Assembly: GCF_003865405.1 (NCBI RefSeq)
Contig: NZ_RQVQ01000009.1
Span: 35,978-99,977, forward strand
Origin: Paenimyroides tangerinum
Lineage (GTDB): Bacteria; Bacteroidota; Bacteroidia; Flavobacteriales; Flavobacteriaceae
Direction of reading: 5' to 3'
Length of the DNA stretch: 64,000 bases
The position numbers and the translations under genes are program-made. Of the stretch, positions 6,798 through 16,465 are shown one piece after another. A model generated the notes under the pieces. It made no database searches. It had not been told where the DNA came from and was given only the letters and a program-made list of their open reading frames with translations. Position 1 is the stretch's first letter. The number at the start of each line of letters is the position of its first letter.

Positions 6798-8936
6798 TTA
6801 GTTTAAACCACGTTTGTTTAAAAGCGGTTCTATTTTAGGTTCTGCACCTCTGAAATTTCTGTATAAAACAGCTGGGTCTTCAGTTCCACCTTTTTCTAAA
6901 ATATTTACTCTAAAAAGTTTTGCCTTTTCTGGGTTGAATAAAGTTGTTGATTTAAATGCATCGAACGCATCTGAATCTAAAACTTCACTCCAAATGTAGC
7001 TGTAATATCCTGCTGAATATCCGCCTGAGAAAATATGACTAAAATACGTACTTCCGTAGCGAGGAATAATCGCTTCGATTAAGCCAATGTTTTTCATTCC
7101 GTTTAATTCAAATGTATTTACATCCGTTGTAATCGGTTTGTCAATCGTGTGATATTGCATATCTAATAACGAAGCTGCTAAATACTCTGTTGTAGCAAAA
7201 CCTTGGTCAAAAGTTCCTGCTTTTGTCATTTTTTCAATTAACTCATCCGGAATTACTTCGCCAGTTTTGTAATGCTTTGCGAACATTTTTAAAACTTCTG
7301 GTTCAGCAGCCCAGTTTTCCATAATTTGAGATGGCAATTCAACAAAATCTCTAGAAACATTTGTTCCGGCTAAGCTTTTATAATTTACGTTTGAAAGCAA
7401 TCCGTGTAACGCGTGCCCAAATTCGTGGAAATAGGTTGTAACTTCATCAAACGTTAATAAAGCTGGTGCATCTGCTGTTGGTTTCGTGAAATTACAAACA
7501 ATCGAAATTACTGGAATCCGACGTTTTCCATCAACCATTTCTTGGTCACGGAATGATGTCATCCAAGCACCTCCACGTTTAGAAACTCTTGGGAACATAT
7601 CCATATATAAAATACCGATTAAAGTACCATCTTGTTCTGTGACTTCCCAAGTGGTTACTTCGTTGTGATATTTTGGAAGATTTGTAACTTCTTTAAATTT
7701 CAAACCGAATAAGTTTTCAGTAACTTGGAAAACTCCATCACGAACTTGGTCAATACTGAAATAAGGTTTCATTTCTTGCTCGTCTAAATCAAAGCGTTCT
7801 TTGCGAATTTTCTCAGAATAATAACGCCAATCTGCAGGAGTTACATTTTCTTGAATTCCTTCTTTACGCATCATTGCTGCGATATCTGACGATTCAACTT
7901 TTGCTTTTTCTAAAGCAGGTAGCCAAAGTTTGTTTAATAAAGCATTTACATTTTCTGGATTTTTTGCCATACTTTCTTCTAACACATAAGCTGCGTGATT
8001 TTTGTATCCTAAAAGTTGTGCTTTTTCCATACGAAGATTTGCAATCTGCTTTACAACTTCTTTGTTGTCATATTGATTGTCGTTATTCCCGCGTTTTTGA
8101 TAAGCATTCCAAAGCGTTTGTCTTAAATCACGATTACTTGAATATTGTAAAAATGGCATTACACTTGAATTACTTAAAGTGAAAACCCATTTTCCTTCTT
8201 TACCTTTTGCCTTTGCTTCAACGGCTGCAGCTTCTATGATTTCTGCTGGTAAACCTGCTAAATCTTCTTTTTTATCGATAACTAATTCATAAGCATTTGT
8301 TTCTGCCAATAAATTATCGCCATATTTTAAATTAAGCAACGAAAGTTCACTGTTAAGTTTTCTTAATTTATCTTTATCAGTTGCAGATAAATTAGCTCCA
8401 CTACGAACAAAACGTTTGTAGGTATTATCTAACAACATTTTTTGTTCTGTTGTAAGCGGTGTTTTTTCATTTCCTCCAATGCTATAATCGTCATAAACTT
8501 TTTTAACACGTTTAAAAAGAGCTTCATTCAAATTGATATTATCTGAATGTTCAGACATTTTTGGAGCTAAATCTTGAGCAATTTTTTGAAGTGTGTCGTT
8601 TGTGTCTGTACTACTTAAATTGTAAAATACTGAGGCAACTTTACTTAATAAACCACCTGAATTATCTAAAGCTACGATTGTATTTTCGAAAGTAGCCGGT
8701 TCTTTACTATTTACGATAGCATCGATTTCTTTTTGCTGTTCTTTGATTCCTTCAAGGATTGCAGGTTCAAAATGTTCGTTTTTAATTAATTCGAAAGGAG
8801 GTGTTTGATATGGTGTTTCCCAATTCGCAATTAACGGGTTGTCGTGACCTGAAGTAGCAACTGTATTTTCTTTTTTACAAGAAGTTACTGCCATTCCAAC
8901 CACGGTAGTTAAAATTAAAAATGTTTTTTTATTCAT
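6798..8936 (-). CDS. dcp: M3-family zinc metallopeptidase lipoprotein (Dcp-like)
   Basis: Peptidyl-dipeptidase/oligopeptidase of family M3. The ATG at 8936 is chosen because it starts a clean lipoprotein signal (MNKKTFLILTTVVG..VTSC, lipid Cys20); an in-frame TTG further upstream would place extra residues before it. The mature protein is 712 residues long before processing, close to E. coli Dcp (about 680). The zinc site HEFGH is at residues 504-508, and a C-terminal GGYSAGYYSYIWSE segment matches the family substrate-binding Tyr/Gly region. It probably trims peptides in the periplasm rather than the cytosol, given the lipobox. Confidence 0.9.
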   Translation of the reverse strand: MNKKTFLILTTVVGMAVTSCKKENTVATSGHDNPLIANWETPYQTPPFELIKNEHFEPAILEGIKEQQKEIDAIVNSKEPATFENTIVALDNSGGLLSKVASVFYNLSSTDTNDTLQKIAQDLAPKMSEHSDNINLNEALFKRVKKVYDDYSIGGNEKTPLTTEQKMLLDNTYKRFVRSGANLSATDKDKLRKLNSELSLLNLKYGDNLLAETNAYELVIDKKEDLAGLPAEIIEAAAVEAKAKGKEGKWVFTLSNSSVMPFLQYSSNRDLRQTLWNAYQKRGNNDNQYDNKEVVKQIANLRMEKAQLLGYKNHAAYVLEESMAKNPENVNALLNKLWLPALEKAKVESSDIAAMMRKEGIQENVTPADWRYYSEKIRKERFDLDEQEMKPYFSIDQVRDGVFQVTENLFGLKFKEVTNLPKYHNEVTTWEVTEQDGTLIGILYMDMFPRVSKRGGAWMTSFRDQEMVDGKRRIPVISIVCNFTKPTADAPALLTFDEVTTYFHEFGHALHGLLSNVNYKSLAGTNVSRDFVELPSQIMENWAAEPEVLKMFAKHYKTGEVIPDELIEKMTKAGTFDQGFATTEYLAASLLDMQYHTIDKPITTDVNTFELNGMKNIGLIEAIIPRYGSTYFSHIFSGGYSAGYYSYIWSEVLDSDAFDAFKSTTLFNPEKAKLFRVNILEKGGTEDPAVLYRNFRGAEPKIEPLLNKRGLN

Positions 8937-8977
8937 TATCAAAGAGTTTAAAAAGTAAAAATACAAAATTTAAAGTA

Positions 8978-9010
8978 CAAAAGCGCATCCGATTCTAGAT
9001 TGCGCTTTTG
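8978..9010 (-). terminator. Hairpin terminator downstream of the pirin gene
   Basis: CAAAAGCGCA / TGCGCTTTTG stem (8978-8987 with 9001-9010), 25 bp past the pirin stop on the minus strand. Only a short T-run, so moderately convincing. Confidence 0.5.
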
Positions 9011-9034
9011 TTGATATAAAATGTTTATTGTTTT

Positions 9035-9751
9035 TTAATATTTGATTTGCATTGGAACTTCCATTAAAAGAATTTCTGCATTTGAATTTGCTTTGATTGA
9101 AACAGATTCAGCATTTGTAATTCCAATAGCATCACGTTTGTTTAAAACATGTTCATCAATAGTAACATCTCCTTCGATGATGAAAATGTATAAACCGTTT
9201 TCTGGATTTTTCATTTCATAATTCGTTTCAAAGCCAGAATCAACTTTACCTAAATGAAACCAAGCATCTTGATGAATCCAAAGTCCAGCGTCATCTTGAT
9301 TTGGAGAAATGATTTGAACCAATTCATTTCTAACATCAGGAAAAGTCATTTGGTCATATCTTGGTTCTACCTCGAATTTATTAGGAAAAACCCAGATTTG
9401 TAAGAACTTTACTTCTTTGTCTTTATTTGCATTGTATTCGCTATGCGTAATTCCGGTTCCAGCACTCATCACTTGAATGTCGCCTTCTTTGATGATTTCT
9501 TGCGAACCAATGCTATCTTTGTGAGCTAAATCGCCAGAGAGTGGAATTGATATAATTTCCATATTATCGTGTGGATGCGCACCAAAACCCATTCCGGCTG
9601 CGACCGTATCGTCGTTTAAAACACGTAAATTACCAAAATTATTGCGCTCATCATTTCTGTAACCTGCAAAACTAAAAGTATGAAACGAATGTAACCAACC
9701 GTGATTTGCTTCACCACGTGTATTTGCTTTATGTAAAATATAATTTTTCAT
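9035..9751 (-). CDS. Pirin-family bicupin protein
   Basis: A 238-residue pirin family protein (YhhW-like), two cupin barrels. The metal-binding residues are in place: HPHDNMEI (His59, His61) and ITHSEYN (His103, Glu105). Family members bind Fe or other metals and some have quercetin 2,3-dioxygenase activity; others act as redox-sensing cofactors. The N-terminal HGWLHSFHTFSFAGYR motif (17-32) is a hallmark. It lies 117 bp downstream of a Crp-like regulator gene but beyond a terminator, so it probably has its own promoter. Confidence 0.9.
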   Translation of the reverse strand: MKNYILHKANTRGEANHGWLHSFHTFSFAGYRNDERNNFGNLRVLNDDTVAAGMGFGAHPHDNMEIISIPLSGDLAHKDSIGSQEIIKEGDIQVMSAGTGITHSEYNANKDKEVKFLQIWVFPNKFEVEPRYDQMTFPDVRNELVQIISPNQDDAGLWIHQDAWFHLGKVDSGFETNYEMKNPENGLYIFIIEGDVTIDEHVLNKRDAIGITNAESVSIKANSNAEILLMEVPMQIKY

Positions 9752-9825
9752 TTTCTTGATTTTTGATATATCAAAGTTACGATAGTTATGCTCAAATTCA
9801 CTTAATCTAAATTAAGAAGTAATGT

Positions 9826-9865
9826 CAAAAAAAAATCACCTAACTCATTTAAAGCTAGGTGATTT
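9826..9865 (-). terminator. Terminator of the purT-crp transcript
   Basis: AAATCACCTA / TAGGTGATTT stem (9833-9842 with 9856-9865) followed on the minus strand by eight or more T. It lies 4 bp past the stop of the Crp-like gene. Confidence 0.8.
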
Positions 9866-9868
9866 AGT

Positions 9869-10450
9869 TTATTTCTTTTTTAATAATTTACTTTTCATCT
9901 TACTGAAAAATTCGGGCGTTACTCCAATATAAGATGCAATATGTTTTTGTGGTAAACAATTTTTTACATCTGGATATTTTTTTTGAAAATTTTCATAACG
10001 TTCTTCAGCAGTTAATGAAAGTTTATCAATTAATCGCTGTTGATTTGCAATTAACGAATTTTCTATTAAGATTCTAAAATAACGTTCTAATTTTGGTACA
10101 GATTCGTATAGTAAATCCTGATTTTCTCTAGTTATAATCATCACTTCAGCATCGTCAATAACTTCAATAAAAGAATGACTTGGTTTACCTGCCAGAAAAC
10201 TATACATATCCGCAATCCACCAACCTGGGCTGGCAAATGAAATGATGTGTTCTGCTCCGTTATCGTCAACCGTATAGTTTCTAATGATTCCTTTATTAAC
10301 AAAATAAGTACAACTACCATTTTCTCCTTGTTCAAGTAAAATTGTTTTTGTTTTGTATGATGCGGTTTCAAACTTAGATAAAACAATTTGTTGTTCTTCT
10401 TGAGTTAGTTCAATGTGTTTTGCAATGTTTTGTAATAAAAGATTATCCAT
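9869..10450 (-). CDS. Crp/Fnr-family transcriptional regulator
   Basis: A 193-residue regulator with a cyclic-nucleotide-binding-like barrel (about residues 20-115, containing EQGENGSCTYFVNKGIIRNY) and a compact C-terminal winged helix (LPQKHIASYIGVTPEFFSKMK, 166-186). The cNMP phosphate-binding cassette is degenerate (SPGWWIADMYSF in place of the usual GE.ALL.R), so a ligand cannot be assigned. This short form is widespread in Bacteroidota. It sits 9 bp downstream of purT, so it is co-transcribed with it, but nothing in the sequence shows that it controls purine synthesis. Confidence 0.88.
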   Translation of the reverse strand: MDNLLLQNIAKHIELTQEEQQIVLSKFETASYKTKTILLEQGENGSCTYFVNKGIIRNYTVDDNGAEHIISFASPGWWIADMYSFLAGKPSHSFIEVIDDAEVMIITRENQDLLYESVPKLERYFRILIENSLIANQQRLIDKLSLTAEERYENFQKKYPDVKNCLPQKHIASYIGVTPEFFSKMKSKLLKKK

Positions 10451-10459
10451 AATTTTTGA

Positions 10460-11623
10460 TTAAGCGTTAACTTTAATTAGTTGAGCTGTTGCTTTTGCTT
10501 TTTCAACAATTTCTTCAATTGGAGTTTCTGTTGAATCATAACTTAAAACAACTCCCATTCTGCGGTAAGGTCTTGAAGTTGGTTTTCCGAATAAACGTAA
10601 ATCAGTTTTTGATTTTCCGGCAACTAATTCAATTCCTGAAAATGTTGGTTTTTCACTATTTTCCGATGCTAAAATTACAGCGCTTGCTCCATTTCTTTCT
10701 AGGGTAATTTCTTCAATCGGTAAACTTAAAATAGCTCTTAAATGTAGTTCAAATTCATTAAAGTTTTGTGTGTTTGCTAAAGTTACCATTCCTGTATCGT
10801 GAGGACGAGGTGATAATTCAGAAAAATAAACTCCGTCGTTTGCTAAGAAAAATTCAACTCCGAATAATCCAGCTCCTCCTAAAGCTTCAGTTACTTTTGC
10901 AGCCATTTCTTGAGCTTCTTTTAATTGAGAAGGTGAAATGTGAGCAGGTTGCCAACTTTCTTGATAATCACCACGTTCTTGACGGTGACCAATTGGTGGA
11001 CAAAATAAGGTTGGTGCACTGTTTTGAGTTACCGTTAATAAAGTGATTTCTGAATTGAAATTTACAAAAGCTTCTACAATTACTTCGATAACATCACCAC
11101 GTGAACCTTCAACCGCATATTTCCAAGCTTTTTCAATATCTTCTTCGGTTTTAATAGTAGATTGTCCTTTTCCTGAAGATGACATTAATGGTTTTACAAC
11201 GCAAGGAATTCCAACTTCAGCAACCGCTTTTTGCAATTCTTCTGCAGTTGTAGCGTAACGATAATTAGCTGTTTTTAATCCCAAATCTTTAGCGGCCAAA
11301 TCACGAATAGCTTTTCTGTTCATTGTGAAGTTAGCTGCCTTTGCAGATGGAACAACCTTTATGCCTTGTTTTTCGTAATCATAAAAACGTTCTGTTCTAA
11401 TGGCTTCGATTTCTGGAACAATAAAATCTGGATTGTGTTTTGCAATGATTTTATCAAGTGCATTACCGTCTAGCATATTTATTACTTCAAACTCCTGAGC
11501 AACTTGCATAGCCGGTGCGTTTTCGTAACTATCTACAGCTATCACATATTGACCTAAGCGTTGTGCTGCAATTACAAATTCTTTTCCAAGTTCTCCAGAA
11601 CCTAATAAAACTATTTTCTTCAT
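10460..11623 (-). CDS. purT: Formate-dependent GAR transformylase 2
   Basis: An ATP-grasp enzyme that formylates glycinamide ribonucleotide with formate and ATP in purine biosynthesis. The 387-residue length matches E. coli PurT (392). Visible features are the N-terminal nucleotide-binding loop [11 protein letters not shown] (5-15), the PEIEAIRTE motif (about 70-78), the ATP-grasp SSSGKGQST loop (148-156), and the Mg-binding stretch [27 protein letters not shown] split over residues 253-279. It is the promoter-proximal gene of a two-gene unit with the Crp-like gene. Confidence 0.95.
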   Translation of the reverse strand: MKKIVLLGSGELGKEFVIAAQRLGQYVIAVDSYENAPAMQVAQEFEVINMLDGNALDKIIAKHNPDFIVPEIEAIRTERFYDYEKQGIKVVPSAKAANFTMNRKAIRDLAAKDLGLKTANYRYATTAEELQKAVAEVGIPCVVKPLMSSSGKGQSTIKTEEDIEKAWKYAVEGSRGDVIEVIVEAFVNFNSEITLLTVTQNSAPTLFCPPIGHRQERGDYQESWQPAHISPSQLKEAQEMAAKVTEALGGAGLFGVEFFLANDGVYFSELSPRPHDTGMVTLANTQNFNEFELHLRAILSLPIEEITLERNGASAVILASENSEKPTFSGIELVAGKSKTDLRLFGKPTSRPYRRMGVVLSYDSTETPIEEIVEKAKATAQLIKVNA

Positions 11624-11859
11624 TTTGTAGTGTTGTTTATTAGCTATAAAGTTAGGTTGTTTTAGTCAGAATTAAAAAGAAGATTGTTTATTTATGAATT
11701 CTTTTAAGTTGTGTTTGTGTTGTGTTTTTGATTTTATTTTGTATTTAAAATTGATTAATAATTGTTAAAATTAACTTTTTTTTTATTATATTGCATTGGT
11801 TGTTATTCTTTTTTTAAAGATTGATTATTTTTTTAATTCGTGATAAATTATAACAAAAG

Positions 11860-12291
11860 ATGTTTGAAGTAAAGCAAATCAATAGTAAAGAAACAGATTT
11901 ATTAGAAGGTGAAATTTCGCGAAATAATAGTTATGTTTCTTCCATACATATAAATGAAAATGAGCATGGGTTTCATTTTGGTATTTTTAAAGGAAATTCT
12001 TTAATAGGCGCTTGTAGTTTTTGTAAAAATAAAACAGAAAATTGTTCCTATAAATCAGTTTATCAACTCCGTAAAATGATTGTGATTCAGAAGCAAAATA
12101 TAAAACAAATTGAATGGGATTTATTAATGCATTCGGAAGCTTTTTTAAGATATAATGAGGTTGATTTAATTTGGTGCGATGTTAAAATTTCCGAGATAGC
12201 CTTTTTTGAGAGAAGTGGTTTTAGGGCAAGAGAACCACATTCAGAAAATACAGATTTAACGTTTTTTAAACAAATGTATAAATTACTTTAA
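11860..12291 (+). CDS. GNAT-family N-acetyltransferase (putative)
   Basis: A 143-residue protein with the GNAT order of elements: GIFKGNSLIGACSFCKN (strand pair), YQLRKMIVIQKQNIKQIEWDLLMHSEAFLR (acetyl-CoA-binding strand and helix, pyrophosphate loop weak) and AFFERSGFRAREPH (the typical C-terminal 'fy.k.GF' motif). The substrate is unknown. The gene has an AT-rich 236-bp leader with no clear promoter box, and the next gene follows 30 bp downstream, perhaps with co-transcription. Confidence 0.7.
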   Translation: MFEVKQINSKETDLLEGEISRNNSYVSSIHINENEHGFHFGIFKGNSLIGACSFCKNKTENCSYKSVYQLRKMIVIQKQNIKQIEWDLLMHSEAFLRYNEVDLIWCDVKISEIAFFERSGFRAREPHSENTDLTFFKQMYKLL

Positions 12292-12321
12292 AAAGACTAT
12301 TTTTGTTATAGAAAAAAAGAA

Positions 12322-13863
12322 ATGAAAAAGATATATTTAATTTTAAGTGTTTCTTTGTTGTTATATAGTTGTGATTGGATTGAATCTTTCAAAGATAATA
12401 AAGATGAAATTAAACAATATCGATTACCTGAATCTATTTTAATTAATAAAGACATACTATTTACAAAGAGTTTACTCGTTAAAAAATTTTATAAAGAAAA
12501 TAAATATTTTACCGTTTGGACGAACGTTAAAAACCGAACAGATTTTCTAAATCAAATTTTGAATTTAGAGAAGGAAGGAATCAATATAAAAAAATTAGAT
12601 ATTTCTTATTTATTTTTTGGTAATATGTATTTTGATTCTTTAAATAAATATGAAAAAGTTGATTTAGATTTAGCTTTTACTGATGCGTTTTTTAGTTTAC
12701 TAAAGCAAACGGTTCATGGGAAAGTTAATCCAAATAAATATTATTCTGATTGGGTTGCGCCTCAAAGACAGCTCGATTTTAATCAATTACTTTTAACGGC
12801 TTTAAGTGAAGAAAAAGTAGAACTAACTTTTAACGAACATATTCCAAATAATACCTATTATAATGGAATTAAAGAAGCTATTTCATCATACGAAAACTTA
12901 CCTAAAGATACTTTGTTAAATCTACATTCTTCTGATGTCGCAAAGATTAAAAAGAAATTAAATTACTATTCAGATGCAAATTTTTCTGATTTCGATAATG
13001 ATTCAAATGAAGAATTTAAAGATGGATTAAAAAAATTTCAAAAGCGTCATGGTATTTATCCTTCTGGAAATGTTACTGAAGAAACATTAGCCGCTTTAAA
13101 TATTTCGAAAGAAAAAAGAATGGAACAATTGCGTGTAAATTTAGAGCGCGCTAGATGGTTCTATAAAGATTTAGGCGAAAATTATGTTTTGGTCAATCTT
13201 CCGGAATGTAAACTATTTCTGTATGAAAATGGAAATCTCTTAGAAACACATGATGTAATTATTGGAAAAAATGACAGACGAACTCCAGTTTTGTCTTCTA
13301 CTTTTAGCAATTTGGTTATCAATCCAACTTGGACGGTTCCTCCGACAATTTTGAAAAATGATTTAGTTCCACGTGCTTCTGCTAATCGTGGATATTTCTC
13401 TAGTCATAGAATGACAATTTATGATAAAAAAGGAAAAGTTATAGATCCAAGTAATTGGAATCCGTTACAATATAAAAGTTATAGATATGTTCAAAAACCA
13501 GGAACTAGTAATGCTTTAGGTTTGATTAAATTTGATTTTCCAAATGCACATAGCGTTTATTTACATGATACAAACAATCGATCTGCATTTACTCAAAAGA
13601 AAAGAGATTTAAGTTCAGGTTGTGTTCGGGTAAAAGATCCGTTCGATTTAGCAATGCGAATTCTAGAAATTGAAGAAAGTGATTATGATCGTGCAAAATT
13701 AGATACTCTAGTCGCACATGAAAAAACGAAAATAATTCCATTAAAAAAGAAAGTAAATGTACATCAGCTATATTGGACGGCTTGGAAAGATGACCAAGGT
13801 GTTCAATTTAGAAATGACATTTACTTACTAGATGATAATTTATACAAAAGATTAATTAAGTAA
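12322..13863 (+). CDS. L,D-transpeptidase lipoprotein (YcbB-like)
   Basis: A periplasmic peptidoglycan cross-linking enzyme. Residues 1-17 form a lipoprotein signal (LLLYSC, lipid Cys17). A helical scaffold occupies about 40-220, a peptidoglycan-binding segment (FKDGLKKFQKRHGIYPSGN, 232-250) follows, and the YkuD catalytic domain is at about 285-460 with His415 (YLHDT) and SSGCVRV (431-437), Cys434 the nucleophile and Arg436. The size (513 residues) and domain order fit the YcbB/LdtD branch, which makes 3-3 cross-links. It converges on a second, smaller YkuD-type gene with a 12-bp 3' overlap. Confidence 0.9.
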   Translation: MKKIYLILSVSLLLYSCDWIESFKDNKDEIKQYRLPESILINKDILFTKSLLVKKFYKENKYFTVWTNVKNRTDFLNQILNLEKEGINIKKLDISYLFFGNMYFDSLNKYEKVDLDLAFTDAFFSLLKQTVHGKVNPNKYYSDWVAPQRQLDFNQLLLTALSEEKVELTFNEHIPNNTYYNGIKEAISSYENLPKDTLLNLHSSDVAKIKKKLNYYSDANFSDFDNDSNEEFKDGLKKFQKRHGIYPSGNVTEETLAALNISKEKRMEQLRVNLERARWFYKDLGENYVLVNLPECKLFLYENGNLLETHDVIIGKNDRRTPVLSSTFSNLVINPTWTVPPTILKNDLVPRASANRGYFSSHRMTIYDKKGKVIDPSNWNPLQYKSYRYVQKPGTSNALGLIKFDFPNAHSVYLHDTNNRSAFTQKKRDLSSGCVRVKDPFDLAMRILEIEESDYDRAKLDTLVAHEKTKIIPLKKKVNVHQLYWTAWKDDQGVQFRNDIYLLDDNLYKRLIK

Positions 13864-14655
13864 TTTCGATTTATTTAAATAATCATTACTTCCGTCGTGA
13901 TAAATAAATAAACAACTTTCTTCTTTAATAAATTCAATAATTTCTTTGTGATTTTTTAATGGTAAAGCAGGGCATCCTAAACTTCTACCAAGATAACCTT
14001 GTCTTTGACCAAGATTTTCATCTGCATAATCAGCACCATGAATAACAATAGCACGACTTCTAGCATTATCATTGATGCCAGTTTCTAAGCCATCAAGACG
14101 TAATGACAAACCATTTGCTCCCATATAAGTTTCAGCGGTTTTGTAAAATCCTAAGCTGCTTTTAAAGGTTTCTGGTGTGTTCGAAAAATCATTAGCAAAT
14201 TCTTTTCCGCTGTTTCTTCCGTGTGAAACGACCGTTTGGAAAATAATTTCATTTTTTTTCATGTCAATAACCCACATTCTTTTTTCTGTAGAAGATTGGG
14301 TAAAATCAATGATGGTCAAAATTTCTTTGTTTATTTTTCCTTCAGATTTTAATTTGAAATAACCTTTAAAAGCAGATTCAAAACTTTGCAATTGAGGTTT
14401 TTCAAAGTTTTTTTCTTCTAAATCAAAATATTTAGATAAAATAGCTTTGTTTACTCCTTCGATTTTGAATTCTTTTTTTGTTACTGCTGCAATTTCTTTA
14501 CTCGTTTTTTTGGGCGTATTCTTTTTAGGTGTTGTTTTGTTTGTTACTACCTTTTTCTTTCCGCCGCCATTTCCGTCTAAATAATCATTTGATGATTTCA
14601 TGTTTAATGGAGTTAAAATAAGAGCTCCAAACAAGAAAATAGGTAATAATTTCAT
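13852..14655 (-). CDS. Murein L,D-transpeptidase catalytic-domain protein (YkuD_2 type)
   Basis: The ATG at 14655 starts a good signal peptide (MKLLPIFLFGALILTPL); an in-frame GTG at 14664 would add three residues. A Lys/Thr-rich linker precedes the catalytic domain. The active-site pair is IVIHGADY (His near residue 206) and GRSLGCPALP (Cys near 228), the pattern of the YkuD_2 family, which differs from the HxxxSxGCxR form of the neighbouring gene. It likely acts on peptidoglycan peptide stems in the periplasm. The 3' end overlaps the other transpeptidase gene by 12 bp. Confidence 0.85.
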   Translation of the reverse strand: MKLLPIFLFGALILTPLNMKSSNDYLDGNGGGKKKVVTNKTTPKKNTPKKTSKEIAAVTKKEFKIEGVNKAILSKYFDLEEKNFEKPQLQSFESAFKGYFKLKSEGKINKEILTIIDFTQSSTEKRMWVIDMKKNEIIFQTVVSHGRNSGKEFANDFSNTPETFKSSLGFYKTAETYMGANGLSLRLDGLETGINDNARSRAIVIHGADYADENLGQRQGYLGRSLGCPALPLKNHKEIIEFIKEESCLFIYHDGSNDYLNKSKLLN

Positions 14656-14816
14656 TTTTCTCACGCTAATTTATTGTGTATATGTTGTTTGCAAAAGGTA
14701 AATATAGTAAATTATTTTTTTAGAAAATTTAGTTAGGTTGAATTTTTATAGTTTTTTAACAAAAATCAAGAAGTTTTTTTTTTAATTAAAAGTGTTTAAA
14801 AGTTTTAAACTATCAG

Positions 14817-14824
14817 TAAATTTG
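14817..14824 (+). promoter_or_regulatory. -7 promoter element of gpmI
   Basis: TAAATTTG, a perfect TAnnTTTG box, 19 bp before the gpmI start. Confidence 0.5.
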
Positions 14825-14843
14825 GGCGAAATAACACAACATT

Positions 14844-16364
14844 ATGAACAAAAAAGTAATTTTAATGATTTTAGATGGATGGGGAAAATCTCCAGATCCT
14901 AAAATCTCTGCGGTTGATCAAGCTCAAACACCTTTTATTGATTCTTTGTATCCAAAGTATCCAAATACATTATTGCGTACAGATGGTTTAAACGTTGGAC
15001 TTCCAGAAGGTCAAATGGGTAATTCTGAAGTTGGACACATGAACTTAGGAGCAGGAAGGATTGTTTATCAAGATTTAGCTAAAATTAATTTAGCAGTTCA
15101 AGATAAAAGTATAGCATTGAATCCAGAGTTAATAAAAGCTTTTAACTATGCTAAAGCTAATAATAAAAAAGTTCATTTTTTAGGATTAGTTTCAGACGGA
15201 GGAGTTCATTCACACATCAACCATTTGTTTGGATTGTTAGATGCTGCTAAAAATGCAAAACTAGAAAATGTTTTTGTACACGCATTTACAGATGGACGCG
15301 ATGTTGATCCAAAATCTGGAGTTAATCATATTGATGCTTTAGTTAAATATATGGAAAATTCAACTGGAAAATTAGCTTCTGTTATTGGACGTTATTATGC
15401 GATGGATCGTGACAAGCGTTGGGAACGTGTAAAAAAATCTTATGATTTGTTGGTTAAAGGAATTGGAATGCCGTCTCAGAATGCAGTTTTGAGCATCGCA
15501 GATTCTTATCTGAATAATATTACAGACGAATTTATTGAGCCGATTTTAATGGTTGATGAAAACAATAAGTCTGTAGCTACAATAGAAAATGATGATGTGG
15601 TAATTTTCTTTAATTTTAGAACAGACCGAGGAAGACAATTAACTGAAGTTTTATCTCAACAAGATTTGATGGAATTCGGAATGGAAAAATTGAATTTATA
15701 TTACGTTACCATGACCAATTACGATGATAATTATCAAAATGTTCATGTAATGTATGATAAAGATAATATTACAGAAACATTAGGAGAAGTGATTTCTAAA
15801 GCTGGCAAAACTCAAATTCGAATGGCGGAAACTGAAAAATATCCTCATGTCACTTTCTTTTTCTCAGGAGGTAGAGAAGAGCCATTTAAAGGAGAAAGTA
15901 GAATTCTTTGCCCTTCGCCTAAAGTTGCTACCTATGATTTACAACCAGAAATGAGCGCTTTTGATTTAACAAATGCGTTACTTCCAGAATTAGATAAAGC
16001 TGAGGTTGATTTCGTTTGTTTAAATTTTGCGAATGGAGATATGGTTGGTCATACAGGAAGTATGGAAGCTGCAATTATTGCCTGTGAAACTGTTGATCGT
16101 TGCGTAAAACAACTTGTAGAAAAAGCTGTTGAAAAAGATTATACTGTTTTGATTTTAGCAGATCACGGAAATTGCGAAACAATGTTTAATCCAGATGGAT
16201 CACCAAATACAGCACATACAACAAATCCAGTTCCGCTAATCGTTGTTGATAAAGAAATAAAAGAAGTGAAACCAGATGGAGTTTTAGGAGATATTGCTCC
16301 AACAATTTTACATTTAATGGGAATTGTAAAGCCTGAAGTAATGACAAGAAAAACTTTGGTTTAA
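14844..16364 (+). CDS. gpmI: Cofactor-independent phosphoglycerate mutase
   Basis: Interconverts 3- and 2-phosphoglycerate in glycolysis and gluconeogenesis using two Mn ions. The 506-residue length is typical. The first metal site is LMILDGWG (Asp11) and the phospho-Ser is in QMGNSEVGHMNLGAGR (58-73, Ser61). Other conserved blocks are the FTDGRDVDP loop, the GRYYAMDRDKRWER stretch, and the metal-binding C-terminal blocks NGDMVGHTG and LADHGNCE. It is a single gene with its own -7 box. Confidence 0.96.
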   Translation: MNKKVILMILDGWGKSPDPKISAVDQAQTPFIDSLYPKYPNTLLRTDGLNVGLPEGQMGNSEVGHMNLGAGRIVYQDLAKINLAVQDKSIALNPELIKAFNYAKANNKKVHFLGLVSDGGVHSHINHLFGLLDAAKNAKLENVFVHAFTDGRDVDPKSGVNHIDALVKYMENSTGKLASVIGRYYAMDRDKRWERVKKSYDLLVKGIGMPSQNAVLSIADSYLNNITDEFIEPILMVDENNKSVATIENDDVVIFFNFRTDRGRQLTEVLSQQDLMEFGMEKLNLYYVTMTNYDDNYQNVHVMYDKDNITETLGEVISKAGKTQIRMAETEKYPHVTFFFSGGREEPFKGESRILCPSPKVATYDLQPEMSAFDLTNALLPELDKAEVDFVCLNFANGDMVGHTGSMEAAIIACETVDRCVKQLVEKAVEKDYTVLILADHGNCETMFNPDGSPNTAHTTNPVPLIVVDKEIKEVKPDGVLGDIAPTILHLMGIVKPEVMTRKTLV

Positions 16365-16465
16365 TTATTATTGTTGAATTTTATTTCTGTTATATTGAAG
16401 AAGTATTGTTTTTTTTATTAATTTAGATAAAAATAATTATTTTTAAATTTTAAAAAATATTTAGT